A stretch of 64,000 nt of DNA from Microbacterium bovistercoris (GCF_003387575.1 NZ_QUAB01000037.1:1-64000); one strand, 5' to 3'. Counted from the stretch's first letter, positions 54,724-63,081 are shown. Notes: generated by a model from the letters alone, not told the origin. Translations and numbers: made by a program.

Positions 54724-56001
54724 ATGAACGACAGACTGACAGTCGCGATCATTCCTGCACGTGGGGGGTCGAAGGGTGTTTCCGGCAAGAACCTGCGCCG
54801 GGTGGGGGGCGTGCCGCTCGTCGAGCGAGCGGTGCAGGCCTCGGCATCCGCCGTCGACCTCGTCGTCGTGAGCACCGAGGACGCCGCGATCGCGGCGGTT
54901 GCGCGGGATGCCGGGGCGCGGGTCGTCGACCGCCCCGCCGAGCTCTCCGGTGACGAGGCCACGTCCGAGAGCGCGCTGCTGCATGCCCTCGACGTGCTGG
55001 AGGGTGACGGCGTGCCTGTCGGCACGGTCGCGTTCGTGCAGGCGACGTCGCCGTTCATCCCCGCCGAGGGCATCGCCGAAGCCGTCGCGCTCATCGAGGG
55101 CGGCACCTACGACAGCGTGTTCTCGGCGTGCGAGACCTACGGATTCCTCTGGCGGAGGGATGCCGGGGGAGCGGCCGCCGCGATCAACCACGATGCCGCG
55201 CACCGTCCGCGTCGCCAGGACCGCGAGCCGCACTACCTCGAGACCGGGGCGTTCTACGCCTTCGACGCCACAGGATTCCGCCGCTTCAGGCACCGATTCT
55301 TCGGACTGGTCGGTATCGTCACCGTGCCGGAGCGCATGGCGATCGAGATCGATGACGAGGACCAGCTCGCCCTGGCCGAGGCGCTCGCCGCGGCATCCGG
55401 GTCTCGGCAGGATCTCGGAGTTCCGCGGCATTCCGGATGCGATCCGACCGATCCATCCGAGATTCTGCAGATCTCCGAGGCGCCGGATGCGGTGCGGCCG
55501 GGGCGTGCTGGCTCCGCGGCATCCGGGACGACTCCGATCCCCGCCCTCGCCCTCGTCACGGACTTCGACGGCGTGCACACCGACGACTCCGCGACTGTCG
55601 ATGAGCACGGGAACGAGTCCGTGCGGGTCAGCCGTGAGGACGGCATGGGCGTCGCGCGGCTGCGCCGAGCCGGCATCCCGATGCTCATCCTCTCCACCGA
55701 GCAGAACCCCGTCGTCGCTCGCCGGGCCGAGAAGCTGCAGATCCCCGTGCTGCACGGCGTCGACGACAAGGCATCTGCGCTCGCCGCATGGGCCGCGGAA
55801 CGCGGCATCCGTCTCGAGGACATCGCCTACGTCGGCAACGACGTCAACGACCTCGGTCCGCTCGGCGTCGTCGGCTGGCCCGTGGCGGTCGCGAACGCGC
55901 ATCCGCAGGTGAAGGCCGCCGCCCGCGTCGTCCTGAACCGCCGCGGCGGCGACGGCGCCGTCCGCGAGATCGCCGAACGGATGCTGGCTGTTCAGGCCTG
56001 A
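54724..56001 (+). CDS. neuA: CMP-nonulosonate cytidylyltransferase fused to a HAD phosphatase
   Basis: 425 residues. The N-terminal NeuA/KdsB-type cytidylyltransferase has IIPARGGSKGVSGKNL (9-24) and FVQATSPFI (about 102-110) and makes CMP-sugar from CTP. The C-terminal HAD (KdsC-like) phosphatase has DFDGVHTDDS (about 279-288), a lysine in VDDKASAL, and YVGNDVNDLGPL (about 366-377). Together they could dephosphorylate a nonulosonate-9-phosphate and activate it. The linker (about 226-252) is encoded by a palindromic element. GAGAGG ribosome site. Confidence 0.85.
   Translation: MNDRLTVAIIPARGGSKGVSGKNLRRVGGVPLVERAVQASASAVDLVVVSTEDAAIAAVARDAGARVVDRPAELSGDEATSESALLHALDVLEGDGVPVGTVAFVQATSPFIPAEGIAEAVALIEGGTYDSVFSACETYGFLWRRDAGGAAAAINHDAAHRPRRQDREPHYLETGAFYAFDATGFRRFRHRFFGLVGIVTVPERMAIEIDDEDQLALAEALAAASGSRQDLGVPRHSGCDPTDPSEILQISEAPDAVRPGRAGSAASGTTPIPALALVTDFDGVHTDDSATVDEHGNESVRVSREDGMGVARLRRAGIPMLILSTEQNPVVARRAEKLQIPVLHGVDDKASALAAWAAERGIRLEDIAYVGNDVNDLGPLGVVGWPVAVANAHPQVKAAARVVLNRRGGDGAVREIAERMLAVQA
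55403..55479. repeat. Palindromic element in frame in the neuA linker
   Basis: CTCGG-CAGGATCTCGGA on the left pairs with TCCGAGATTCTG(CAGATCT)CCGAG on the right, with a 7-nt bulge; about 77 bp. It encodes only the segment between the cytidylyltransferase and phosphatase domains. Confidence 0.6.
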
Positions 56002-56010
56002 GCGCCGTCC

Positions 56011-56095
56011 GTCACAACTGCAGGCACGATGCACGATCGCAGGCGAGATGGGCCTGGTTCTGCCTGAATCCGTCGTTCCTGCCTGCAGGCGTGAC
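56011..56095. repeat. 85-bp palindromic element, copy 1 (before vapB)
   Basis: Begins GTCACAACTGCAGGCA, ends TGCCTGCAGGCGTGAC (two arm mismatches). About 80% identical to 56829-56913 over the same length. It starts 9 nt after the neuA stop. Confidence 0.8.
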
Positions 56096-56118
56096 CGCTG
56101 CTCGGTCGTCCGTGCATC

Positions 56119-56148
56119 GGATATCCTGTAGTGACATTCTGGATATCC
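56119..56148. promoter_or_regulatory. Operator of the second vapBC module
   Basis: Two GGATATCC palindromes at 56119-56126 and 56141-56148, 22 bp apart, just upstream of and reaching the ribosome site (GGAGG) of vapB. They are likely the binding sites for the VapBC complex (autorepression). Confidence 0.65.
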
Positions 56149-56158
56149 GGAGGCTGCG

Positions 56159-56365
56159 ATGACCAAGACGCTGATCGACGTCGATGACGCTCTGCTCGAG
56201 CGCGCGATGGAGCTGACCGGTGCCGCGACGAAGAAGGCGGCCGTCAACGAAGCACTCGCGCAGGTCGTGCGCAGGGGAGAGGCGCTCGGGTACATCGATC
56301 TGCTCAGCACCGGGATCGTGGTCGAACTCGACGACCCGGATGTGATCGACGGCGCCCAGCGCTGA
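56159..56365 (+). CDS. vapB: VapB-type antitoxin
   Basis: 68 residues with the ribbon-helix-helix sequence MTKTLIDVDDALLERAMELT and TKKAAVNEALAQVVRR typical of VapB antitoxins of the TKTxIDVDD group. The C-terminus (LLSTGIVVELDDPDVIDGAQ) should wrap the toxin. ATG preceded by GGAGG; tandem GGATATCC operator upstream. Located between neuA and neuB, between two 85-bp palindromic copies. Confidence 0.9.
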   Translation: MTKTLIDVDDALLERAMELTGAATKKAAVNEALAQVVRRGEALGYIDLLSTGIVVELDDPDVIDGAQR

Positions 56366-56378
56366 GCGGAATCCCGCC

Positions 56379-56819
56379 GTGCGTCACATCTTCCTCGTCG
56401 ACAACTCGGTGCTGCAGCGCGTGCACCGTTCGGAGACTGTGAAGGCGGCGCTTGCTGAGCTGCTCGTCACCGGTGACCTCGGCGGATGCCTGCCGCAGAT
56501 CCTCGAGGAGGGCTACTCGGCCAGGTCGGCGCGGGAGCACTCACTGCTGCTCGACGCGAACCGCAGGGCCAAGATCTTCCTTCCGCCGGACGACCGGGTC
56601 GCGGAGGTCACGATCGACCTGCAGCGGCGCCTGTTCGCGGCAGGAATCGGTCGTTCCGTCGGCGTCAGCGACCTGCAGATCGCCGCCACCGCGATCAGGC
56701 ACACCGACGGAACGCAGCGTGTCACGGTGGTGCACTATGACGCCGACTTCGAGAACGTCGCGCGCATCGCTCCGGAGTTCGTGCACCGCTGGATCGTGGC
56801 GCGAGGCTCTGTCGACTGA
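56379..56819 (+). CDS. vapC: PIN-domain toxin VapC
   Basis: 146 residues, GTG start 13 bases after vapB. PIN features: FLVDNSVLQR (Asp at residue 8), the conserved glutamate in QILEEGYSAR (about 41-50), the C-terminal SVGVSDLQIAATA acidic site (about 92-104) and HYDADFENVA (about 117-126). Predicted tRNA/rRNA-cleaving RNase neutralised by VapB. An insertion-like guest within the polysaccharide locus. Confidence 0.9.
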   Translation: MRHIFLVDNSVLQRVHRSETVKAALAELLVTGDLGGCLPQILEEGYSARSAREHSLLLDANRRAKIFLPPDDRVAEVTIDLQRRLFAAGIGRSVGVSDLQIAATAIRHTDGTQRVTVVHYDADFENVARIAPEFVHRWIVARGSVD

Positions 56820-56828
56820 GCCCGCTCG

Positions 56829-56913
56829 GTCACGTCTGCAGGCACGATGCCCGCTCGCAGGCCGGATCGGCCCGGATCCGCCTGCATCCGCGATTCCTGC
56901 CTGCAGACGTGAC
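56829..56913. repeat. 85-bp palindromic element, copy 2 (after vapC)
   Basis: Perfect 16-bp terminal arms: GTCACGTCTGCAGGCA (56829-56844) and its complement (56898-56913). It starts 9 nt after the vapC stop. Confidence 0.85.
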
Positions 56914-56935
56914 GTCGAGTGACGCGAGCCGCGAC

Positions 56936-57001
56936 CGTCACCGTCCCGCCCTCGCTCCGTCACCGCCCCGCCTCCCGGGGTTCACCTCCCGCCCGTAGAC
57001 C
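56936..57001 (+). promoter_or_regulatory. PHO box and promoter of neuB
   Basis: CGTCACC (56936), CGTCACC (56958) and GTTCACC (56980) at exact 22-nt steps, i.e. every second 11-nt unit, the intermediate units being decayed. The last unit ends at 56990, 5 nt before -10 TAGACC (56996-57001). The leader to the ATG at 57041 is about 33 nt and includes a GGAG site. Confidence 0.72.
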
Positions 57002-57040
57002 GGAGGGAGGGGACCGGAGACCCAGGAACGGAGCGTCATC

Positions 57041-57913
57041 ATGACCGTCAGCATCGGAGATCGTGTCGTCGGCGGGGGCCGCCCCACGTACGTCATCGCC
57101 GAGATCGGCCTGAACCACAACGGCGACGTCGAGATCGCCAAGAAGCTCATCGACGTGGCCCGCGAAGCCGGCGCCGACGCGGTGAAGTTCCAGAAGCGCA
57201 CCCCCGAGATCGCGACGCCCGAGCACATGCGCGACGTGCCGCGGGAGACGCCCTGGGGCACCATGACGTACCTCGACTATCGCCGCCGGGTGGAGTTCGG
57301 CCGCGACGAGTACATCGAGATCGGCGACTACGCCACGATGGCCGGCCTGCACTGGTTCGCCTCTCCGTGGGATGTGCCGAGCGTCGAGTTCCTCGAGGAT
57401 CTGAACGTCACAGCGCACAAGGTCGCCTCCGCGAGCCTCACCGACACCGAACTGCTGCTCGCCCTGCGCGAGACAGGCAAGCCCGTCATCCTCTCCACCG
57501 GCATGTCGACCGTCGAGCAGATCGACCGTGCCCTGGACACCTTGGGCACCGACCGCACGATCCTCATGCACGCCACATCGACCTATCCGATGGAGCCGGG
57601 CGAAGCGAACCTCAAGATGATCCCCACTCTTCGCGACCGCTACGCCGGTGTGCCGGTCGGATACTCCGGTCACGAGCGCGGCCTGCAGATCTCGCTCGCC
57701 GCGGTCGCCCTCGGCGCAGTGGCCGTCGAACGGCACATCACGCTGGACCGCGCGATGTGGGGATCCGACCACGCGGCCTCCCTCGAGCCCGGCGGATTCG
57801 AGCGCCTGGTGCGCGACATCCGCGTCATCGAGGAGGCCCTCGGCGACGGCGTCAAGCGCGTCTATCCGGGCGAGCTCGCCCCGATGGCCAAGCTGAGGCG
57901 CGTGGGAGCATGA
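57041..57913 (+). CDS. neuB: Nonulosonic acid synthase (NeuB-like, no SAF domain)
   Basis: 290 residues. Condenses phosphoenolpyruvate with a hexose or hexosamine (or its 6-phosphate) to a nine-carbon sugar acid. TIM-barrel motifs: AEIGLNHNGDVEIAKKLID (19-37), GADAVKFQKR, STGMSTVEQID, and GYSGHERG with ERHITLDRAMWGSDH near the end. The usual C-terminal antifreeze-like SAF domain of about 60 residues is missing: the protein ends LAPMAKLRRVGA. ATG start; it overlaps the next gene by 4 bases. Confidence 0.88.
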   Translation: MTVSIGDRVVGGGRPTYVIAEIGLNHNGDVEIAKKLIDVAREAGADAVKFQKRTPEIATPEHMRDVPRETPWGTMTYLDYRRRVEFGRDEYIEIGDYATMAGLHWFASPWDVPSVEFLEDLNVTAHKVASASLTDTELLLALRETGKPVILSTGMSTVEQIDRALDTLGTDRTILMHATSTYPMEPGEANLKMIPTLRDRYAGVPVGYSGHERGLQISLAAVALGAVAVERHITLDRAMWGSDHAASLEPGGFERLVRDIRVIEEALGDGVKRVYPGELAPMAKLRRVGA

Positions 57914-59286
57914 CGTACCCGGGCAGCCGTGCCCCGCGCCTGCGGGTGGTGGCGATCGCCGACGCGGACTCGTTCGTGAAGTGGTCGGCCGCGCTGCTCG
58001 ACCGGGTGGCCGACATCAGTCAGCACATGCTGCTGGTGCGCACGCCGCTGGTCGTCAGCGACGCGCAGAAGCACGCCGCGCTGGCCGGCACCCGCTTCGC
58101 GGAGGATGCCAGGTCGGTGACCCGCATCGCGCACGGAGACGTCGCGTCGTGGCTCGCCCGCGACCGCCCCGACGTGGTCGTACTGGCCGGCCGCGCGCCG
58201 TTCGTGCGGCTGATGGGCCGCGAGATCGATCGGCTCGCCGAACGGCCGATCGTCGTGAGCGGGCTGCCGGGCATGTCGATCCCCGCACTGCGCGGCGCAC
58301 TCGAGTACCGCCGCTACGCCGACCTCATGGTCGTGCACTCCCGCCGCGAGGTCGCCGCCTACTCCCGTCTCGGCCGCCGGCTCGGCGTCACCGTGCCGAT
58401 CGCGCTCGCGACGCTGCCGTACATCCCGGATGCCGCGGACGAGGGCGCTCCGCGCTCGCCGCTGCGCGGCACCGAGGCAGAGCTTCTCACCGGACCCGGC
58501 ACGGATCTCGTGTTCGCCGCCCAGGCGCTCGTGCCCGCCGCGCACGAGGAGCGTCGCCGGATCGCCGAGATCCTGCGCCTCGCGGCGGTCGCCGATCCGA
58601 CCAGGCGCGTGGTCGTGAAACTGCGGGCTCGCCCCGGCGAGGTCGAGACCCACGAGGAGCGCGACCCCTACACCGACCTGCTCGAGGACGCGCCGGAGAA
58701 CCTCGTGCTCTCCTACGCGCCGATGTCCGAGGCGCTCGTCACCGCGCAGGGACTGGTGACGGTGAGCTCGACCGCGGCGATCGAGGCTCTGGGCTACGGA
58801 ATCCCCGTGATCGTCCTCGACGAGTTCGGGGTTCGGCCGGAACTGCTCAACCAGGTCTTCGAGGGCAGCGAGCTCGCCGGCTCCGCCGACGACGTCGTCG
58901 CTCGCCGATTCCGGCATCCGGATGCCCAGTGGGCGGCGACCAACTACTTCCACCGGCCTGACGAGTCGATCTGGTGGGACGAGGTGCGCCACCTCGTCGC
59001 GCTGCGCCGCCGGGGGCTGTTGCCCGCGCGCACCGTGCCGCGCCCGCGCGGCGGCGCTCTGCACGCTGCCTGGCACCGCAAGAGCGTGCTCGGCGCGGAG
59101 GACCGCACCGTCAGCGGTGCCATCGCCGGGTTCGTCGGCGCGCCGGTCGCGGCGGCTCTGCTGGCGCGGAAGCGCCGCCGCGCGGCATCCGACGGCAGGG
59201 AATGGCGGGACGACGCGAGCGACTTCACACTCGCCCCGTCGCCGCTGGCCGAACCTGTGAAGAGGCACGCCGCCGTCATCCGCTAG
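57910..59286 (+). CDS. Putative glycosyltransferase (DUF6716-like)
   Basis: 458 residues from the ATG overlapping the neuB stop (ATGA). A GT-B-like layout: an N-terminal domain (VVAIADADSFVKWSAALLDR), a central VVVKLRARPGEVETH motif and a C-terminal VSSTAAIEALGYGIPVIVLD (about 285-304) that resembles donor-binding regions of polysialyltransferase-like enzymes. I recall NeuB-linked actinobacterial proteins of this kind as DUF6716, but cannot check. A short hydrophobic stretch (AIAGFVGAPVAAALL) lies near the C-terminus. It is translationally coupled to neuB. Confidence 0.72.
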   Translation: MTYPGSRAPRLRVVAIADADSFVKWSAALLDRVADISQHMLLVRTPLVVSDAQKHAALAGTRFAEDARSVTRIAHGDVASWLARDRPDVVVLAGRAPFVRLMGREIDRLAERPIVVSGLPGMSIPALRGALEYRRYADLMVVHSRREVAAYSRLGRRLGVTVPIALATLPYIPDAADEGAPRSPLRGTEAELLTGPGTDLVFAAQALVPAAHEERRRIAEILRLAAVADPTRRVVVKLRARPGEVETHEERDPYTDLLEDAPENLVLSYAPMSEALVTAQGLVTVSSTAAIEALGYGIPVIVLDEFGVRPELLNQVFEGSELAGSADDVVARRFRHPDAQWAATNYFHRPDESIWWDEVRHLVALRRRGLLPARTVPRPRGGALHAAWHRKSVLGAEDRTVSGAIAGFVGAPVAAALLARKRRRAASDGREWRDDASDFTLAPSPLAEPVKRHAAVIR

Positions 59287-59289
59287 ACT
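59284..59289 (+). promoter_or_regulatory. -10 of the rpsF promoter overlapping the preceding stop codon
   Basis: TAGACT begins with the TAG stop of the glycosyltransferase gene. It lies about 118 bases before rpsF. Confidence 0.45.
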
Positions 59290-59343
59290 GTTGTGGTTGT
59301 CTGCCCGGCGACATTCGGTCAAGGGCGCAGACGACGTGCAACA

Positions 59344-59397
59344 CACCCTCCTGCTTCCGGGAAAGTCCCGGGAGCCGTTCTAGTCCGAAGGAGGTGG
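59344..59397 (+). promoter_or_regulatory. rpsF leader (S6:S18-binding-like structure)
   Basis: CACCCTCCT (59344-59352) can pair with the AGGAGGTG (59389-59396) that contains the ribosome site. An inner hairpin (CTTCCGGGA / TCCCGGGAG) sits between, and CCGAAGG precedes the site. This matches the S6:S18 autoregulatory leader class in layout and place. Confidence 0.65.
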
Positions 59398-59401
59398 GTA
59401 A

Positions 59402-59767
59402 GTGACGCACCAGTACGAGCTCATGGTCATTCTGACCCCTGAGCTGGACGAGCGCCAGGTTGCCCCCAACCTCGACAAGTTCCTGAAGGTCATCACTAAC
59501 GATGGTGGCTCGATCGACAAGGTCGACATCTGGGGCAAGCGCCGTTTCGCCTACGAGATCAACAAGAAGACCGAGGGCATCTACGCCGTCGTGAACTTCA
59601 CCGCGACCAGCGAGGCCACGGTCGAGCTCGACCGCCAGCTGAAGCTGAGCGAGCTCGTCTTCCGCACCAAGGTCCTGCGCGCCGAAGAGGCACAGGCCAT
59701 GGTCGCCGCGGAGGCCAAGCGCGCCGCTGACAAGGCTGCTCGCAAGCCCAAGGCTGCGAAGGCGTAA
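59402..59767 (+). CDS. rpsF: 30S ribosomal protein S6
   Basis: 121 residues with the S6 N-terminus [19 protein letters not shown] and the [19 protein letters not shown] strand pair. GTG start after AAGGAGGTG. The Lys/Ala-rich C-terminal tail (about 100-121) is typical of actinobacterial S6. First gene of rpsF-ssb-rpsR-rplI. Confidence 0.97.
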   Translation: MTHQYELMVILTPELDERQVAPNLDKFLKVITNDGGSIDKVDIWGKRRFAYEINKKTEGIYAVVNFTATSEATVELDRQLKLSELVFRTKVLRAEEAQAMVAAEAKRAADKAARKPKAAKA

Positions 59768-59772
59768 GCATC

Positions 59773-60285
59773 ATGGCCGGCGAAACCGTCATCACCGTGG
59801 TGGGCAACCTCACCGCCGACCCCGAGCTGCGCTACACGCAGAACGGGCTGCCGGTGGCGAACTTCACCATCGCCTCGACCCCGCGCACCTTCGACCGTCA
59901 GGCGAACGAGTGGAAGGACGGCGAAGCGCTGTTCCTCCGCGCCTCGGTCTGGCGCGAGTTCGCCGAGCACGTGGCGGGCTCGCTGACCAAGGGCATGCGC
60001 GTCGTCGCCCAGGGTCGTCTGCGTCAGCGTTCGTACCAGGACCGGGACGGCAACAACCGCGTCTCGATCGAGCTCGAGGTCGATGAGATCGGCCCCTCGC
60101 TCCGGTACGCGACCGCTCAGGTCACACGCGCGGCGTCCACCGGCGGAGCCGGTGGCGGCAACTTCGGCGGCGGGCAGTCCCGTCCGCAGCAGCAGGTCTC
60201 GGAAGAGCCGTGGTCGACCCCCGGCTCGTCGAGCGCCGACGCCTGGAGCACTCCGGGCAGCTTCGGCGACGACACCCCGTTCTAA
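59773..60285 (+). CDS. ssb: Single-stranded DNA-binding protein
   Basis: 170 residues: OB fold ([20 protein letters not shown] at the start, about 1-110), a Gly/Gln/Ser-rich linker, and the acidic interaction tip ending DDTPF, a variant of DDDIPF. It coats single-stranded DNA and recruits repair and replication partners. Five bases after rpsF. Confidence 0.97.
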   Translation: MAGETVITVVGNLTADPELRYTQNGLPVANFTIASTPRTFDRQANEWKDGEALFLRASVWREFAEHVAGSLTKGMRVVAQGRLRQRSYQDRDGNNRVSIELEVDEIGPSLRYATAQVTRAASTGGAGGGNFGGGQSRPQQQVSEEPWSTPGSSSADAWSTPGSFGDDTPF

Positions 60286-60333
60286 AGAACTGCGGATGCC
60301 ACAGGCATCCGACTCATCTCGTAAGGAAAACTC

Positions 60334-60588
60334 ATGGCTGGAAAGTCGAGCGGCGACCGCCGCAAGCCGCGGAAGGGCGCGAAGAACGCCGCTCCCGCGA
60401 AGTCCATCCGCGTGGGCGTCATTGACTACAAGGACGTCGCCACGCTTCGCAAGTTCATCTCGGAGCGTGGAAAGATCCGCGCCCGTCGTATCACCGGTGT
60501 CTCGGTGCAGGAGCAGCGTCTGATCGCCAAGGCGATCAAGAACGCGCGCGAAATGGCGCTCCTGCCCTACGCTGGCGCTGGCCGCTGA
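60334..60588 (+). CDS. rpsR: 30S ribosomal protein S18
   Basis: 84 residues with [20 protein letters not shown] and [11 protein letters not shown], the S18 core. The basic N-terminal tail (about 1-28) is longer than in E. coli and lacks cysteines, consistent with the zinc-free S18 type. ATG with AAGGAAAA upstream. Confidence 0.96.
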   Translation: MAGKSSGDRRKPRKGAKNAAPAKSIRVGVIDYKDVATLRKFISERGKIRARRITGVSVQEQRLIAKAIKNAREMALLPYAGAGR

Positions 60589-60599
60589 GGGGTACCGAC

Positions 60600-61052
60600 A
60601 TGGCAAAGCTGATTCTCACGAACGAGGTCGCCGGGCTCGGTAGCGCAGGCGACGTCATCGAGGTCAAGAACGGGTACGCCCGCAACTACCTCATCCCGCA
60701 GGGTTACGCCGTGGCGTGGACCCGTGGCGGTGCCAAGCAGGTCGAGTCGATCCAGGCGGCCCGCAAGGCCCGCGCGATCCACGACCTCGACGAGGCCAAG
60801 GACCTCAAGGCGAAGCTCGAGGCGAACAAGGTCCGCCTGTCGGTCAAGGCCGGCGCCGAGGGTCGTCTGTTCGGCTCGGTGAAGCCGGCCGACGTGGCCG
60901 ACGCCGTCTCCGCTGCAGGCATCGGCTCGATCGACAAGCGCAAGGTGCACATCACCGCTCCGATCAAGTCGGTCGGCGACCACGAGGCCACCGTTCGTCT
61001 GCACGACGACGTGACCGCCGTGATCACCCTCCAGGTGATCGCCGCGAAGTAA
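60600..61052 (+). CDS. rplI: 50S ribosomal protein L9
   Basis: 150 residues. N-terminal domain with [20 protein letters not shown] (about 19-38), the L9 signature, a long connecting helix (about 45-80) and a C-terminal domain. It starts 11 bases after rpsR. It ends the ribosomal operon; a strong hairpin follows. Confidence 0.97.
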   Translation: MAKLILTNEVAGLGSAGDVIEVKNGYARNYLIPQGYAVAWTRGGAKQVESIQAARKARAIHDLDEAKDLKAKLEANKVRLSVKAGAEGRLFGSVKPADVADAVSAAGIGSIDKRKVHITAPIKSVGDHEATVRLHDDVTAVITLQVIAAK

Positions 61053-61070
61053 TTCCTTCCCTCGCCTCGG

Positions 61071-61097
61071 TTGCTGAGCGAGCGAAGCGAGACGAAG
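61071..61097. repeat. Interspersed repeat, long form
   Basis: GCTGAGCGAGCGAAGCGAGA followed by CGAAG, between rplI and the terminator. Confidence 0.65.
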
Positions 61098-61099
61098 TA

Positions 61100-61135
61100 C
61101 GGATGCCCCGTTCTCCTCGGAGAACGGGGCATCCG
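61100..61135. terminator. Strong hairpin terminator after rplI
   Basis: A 16-bp perfect stem (61100-61115 with 61120-61135, CGGATGCCCCGTTCTC) with a 4-nt loop, followed by GCGTTTCC. Confidence 0.85.
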
Positions 61136-61187
61136 GCGTTTCCGGGCTCTCTTTCGCAGGAGAATGGGAGTGCGAGAAGGAGGCCGG

Positions 61188-61997
61188 ATGCACGAACTGC
61201 GGGTGTTCGCCCTGGAGGGCATCGGAGAGGTGCAGCCGGGAGACGACCTGGCCGCGATGATCCTCGCCACCGGCGTGCGGCTCCGGGACGGCGACATCCT
61301 GGTCGTGACCTCGAAGGTCGTCTCGAAGGCCGAGGACCGGTACGTCCGCGCAGACGACCGGGAGGATGCCATCACCGCCGAGACGGTGCGCGTCGTGGCC
61401 TCCCGCACCCGCAACGGACACACGATGCGGATCGTCGAGAACCGGCTCGGCATGGTCGCCGCAGCCGCAGGCGTGGACGCCAGCAACACGCCGGACGGCT
61501 GGATCCTGCTGCTGCCGCTCGACCCTGATGCTTCGGCACGAGCCCTCGCCACCCGGCTGCGCGAGGCCACCGGCCATCGGGTGGGCGTGCTGCTCAGCGA
61601 CACACTGGGCCGCCCGTGGCGGGTCGGGCAGACCGATGTCGCGATCGGTGCGGCGGGCGTGCACGTGGTCGCCGACCTGCGCGGCACGCTCGACCACGGC
61701 GGCAGGGAGCTCAGCGTCACCGTGCCGTGCGTGGCCGACGAACTGGCCGCGGCGGCCGACCTGGTCAAGGGCAAGGCGAGCGGACTGCCGGTCGCTGTGG
61801 TCCGCGGGCGGGGCGACCTCGTCGGCGACCTCGATCTGCCCGGTGCCGCATCCATCGTGCGCACCGGGGTCGACGACCTGTTCCGTCTCGGCTCCGACGA
61901 GGCGCGGGCCCAGGGGTACGACGAGGGCTACGCCGCCGGCATCCGATCAGCGGGTGACCCATCCTCCGACATCCGATCCTCCGAAGGAGCGTCATGA
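61188..61997 (+). CDS. cofE: Coenzyme F420-0:L-glutamate ligase
   Basis: Adds glutamates to F420-0 in coenzyme F420 synthesis. 269 residues from the ATG at 61188 with AAGGAGG. Motifs: [26 protein letters not shown] (about 44-54), [18 protein letters not shown] (about 84-101), [20 protein letters not shown] (about 132-151). Only the ligase domain is present, not the FbiB-type nitroreductase fusion. It overlaps fgd by 4 bases. Confidence 0.92.
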   Translation: MHELRVFALEGIGEVQPGDDLAAMILATGVRLRDGDILVVTSKVVSKAEDRYVRADDREDAITAETVRVVASRTRNGHTMRIVENRLGMVAAAAGVDASNTPDGWILLLPLDPDASARALATRLREATGHRVGVLLSDTLGRPWRVGQTDVAIGAAGVHVVADLRGTLDHGGRELSVTVPCVADELAAAADLVKGKASGLPVAVVRGRGDLVGDLDLPGAASIVRTGVDDLFRLGSDEARAQGYDEGYAAGIRSAGDPSSDIRSSEGAS

Positions 61998-63016
61998 CAG
62001 TGAAGCTGGGATACAAGGCGAGCGCCGAGCAGTTCGCTCCGCGCGAGCTGGTCGAGATCGCGGTCGAGGCCGAGCGGCACGGCATGGAGTCGGTGTTCGT
62101 CAGCGACCACTTCCAGCCGTGGCGTAACACCGGCGGGCACGCGCCGTTCTCGCTCGCCTGGATGGCGGCGGTCGGTGAGCGCACGTCGTCGATCCGGATC
62201 GGGACCTCGGTGATGACCCCAACGTTCCGCTACAACCCGGCCGTGCTCGCGCAGGCGTTCGCAAGCCTCGGATGCCTGTACCCGGAGCGCATCATCCTCG
62301 GCGTCGGCACCGGTGAGGCGCTGAACGAGATCGCCACCGGGTTCCGAGGAGCCGGAGAGCAGGAATGGCCGGAGTTCAAGGAGCGCTACGCGCGGCTGCG
62401 CGAGGCGATCCGCCTCATGCGGGCGCTGTGGTCAGGGGACCGTGTCAGCTTCGACGGCGAGTACTACTCGACCCGCGACGCCTCGATCTACGACCGCCCG
62501 GAGGGGGGCGTGCCGATCTACGTCGCGGCGGGCGGACCGATGATGGCGCGCTATGCCGGGCGCGCCGGCGACGGATTCATCTGCACGTCGGGCAAGGGCG
62601 CTGAACTGTACGTCGACCAGCTGGTGCCGGCGGTGAAGGAGGGACTCGAACAGTCCGGGCGGTCGTTCGACGAGTACGACCGGATGATCGAGATCAAGGT
62701 CTCGTACGAGGAGACCACCGAGGCCGCGATGGAGAACACCCGGTTCTGGTCACCGCTGTCGCTCTCGAAGGAGCAGAAGCACGACATCACCGACCCGGTC
62801 GAGATGGAGCGGGCCGCCGATGCGCTGCCGCTGGAGACCATCGCGAAGCGCTGGATCGTGGGAAGCGACCCCGACGAGGTCGTCGCGCAGATCAACCAGT
62901 ACGTGGACTGGGGCTTCAACCACCTCGTGTTCCACGCGCCGGGTCATGACCAGCGCCGCTTCCTCGACCTGTTCGAACGGGATCTCGCGCCGCGGCTGCG
63001 CTCCAGCGGTCGCTGA
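61994..63016 (+). CDS. fgd: F420-dependent glucose-6-phosphate dehydrogenase-like enzyme
   Basis: 340-residue LLM-fold oxidoreductase. The N-terminal SDHFQPW (about 37-43) carries the catalytic histidine/tryptophan of FGD enzymes; [30 protein letters not shown] and [11 protein letters not shown] are typical. It would reduce F420 with glucose 6-phosphate, feeding F420-dependent reductases. Substrate choice within the TIGR03557-like group (glucose 6-phosphate or another sugar phosphate/alcohol) cannot be settled by eye. Coupled to cofE. Confidence 0.85.
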   Translation: MTVKLGYKASAEQFAPRELVEIAVEAERHGMESVFVSDHFQPWRNTGGHAPFSLAWMAAVGERTSSIRIGTSVMTPTFRYNPAVLAQAFASLGCLYPERIILGVGTGEALNEIATGFRGAGEQEWPEFKERYARLREAIRLMRALWSGDRVSFDGEYYSTRDASIYDRPEGGVPIYVAAGGPMMARYAGRAGDGFICTSGKGAELYVDQLVPAVKEGLEQSGRSFDEYDRMIEIKVSYEETTEAAMENTRFWSPLSLSKEQKHDITDPVEMERAADALPLETIAKRWIVGSDPDEVVAQINQYVDWGFNHLVFHAPGHDQRRFLDLFERDLAPRLRSSGR

Positions 63017-63075
63017 GCCTGACGAAGCGTCGCGCACGCGGCGAGGCTCTCTGGGGCGCTGAGCTTGTCGAAGCG
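63009..63075. repeat. Two short-form interspersed repeats
   Basis: CGGTCGCTGAGCCTGACGAAG (about 63007-63027, overlapping the fgd stop) and GCGCTGAGCTTGTCGAAGCG (63056-63075), in tandem between convergent genes. Confidence 0.6.
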
Positions 63076-63081
63076 TCGGAC

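Noticed and set aside
61071..61187. Longer cofE frame starting LSERSETK
   Set aside because: The extension is made of the interspersed repeat and the rplI terminator. The ATG at 61188 has a strong AAGGAGG site.
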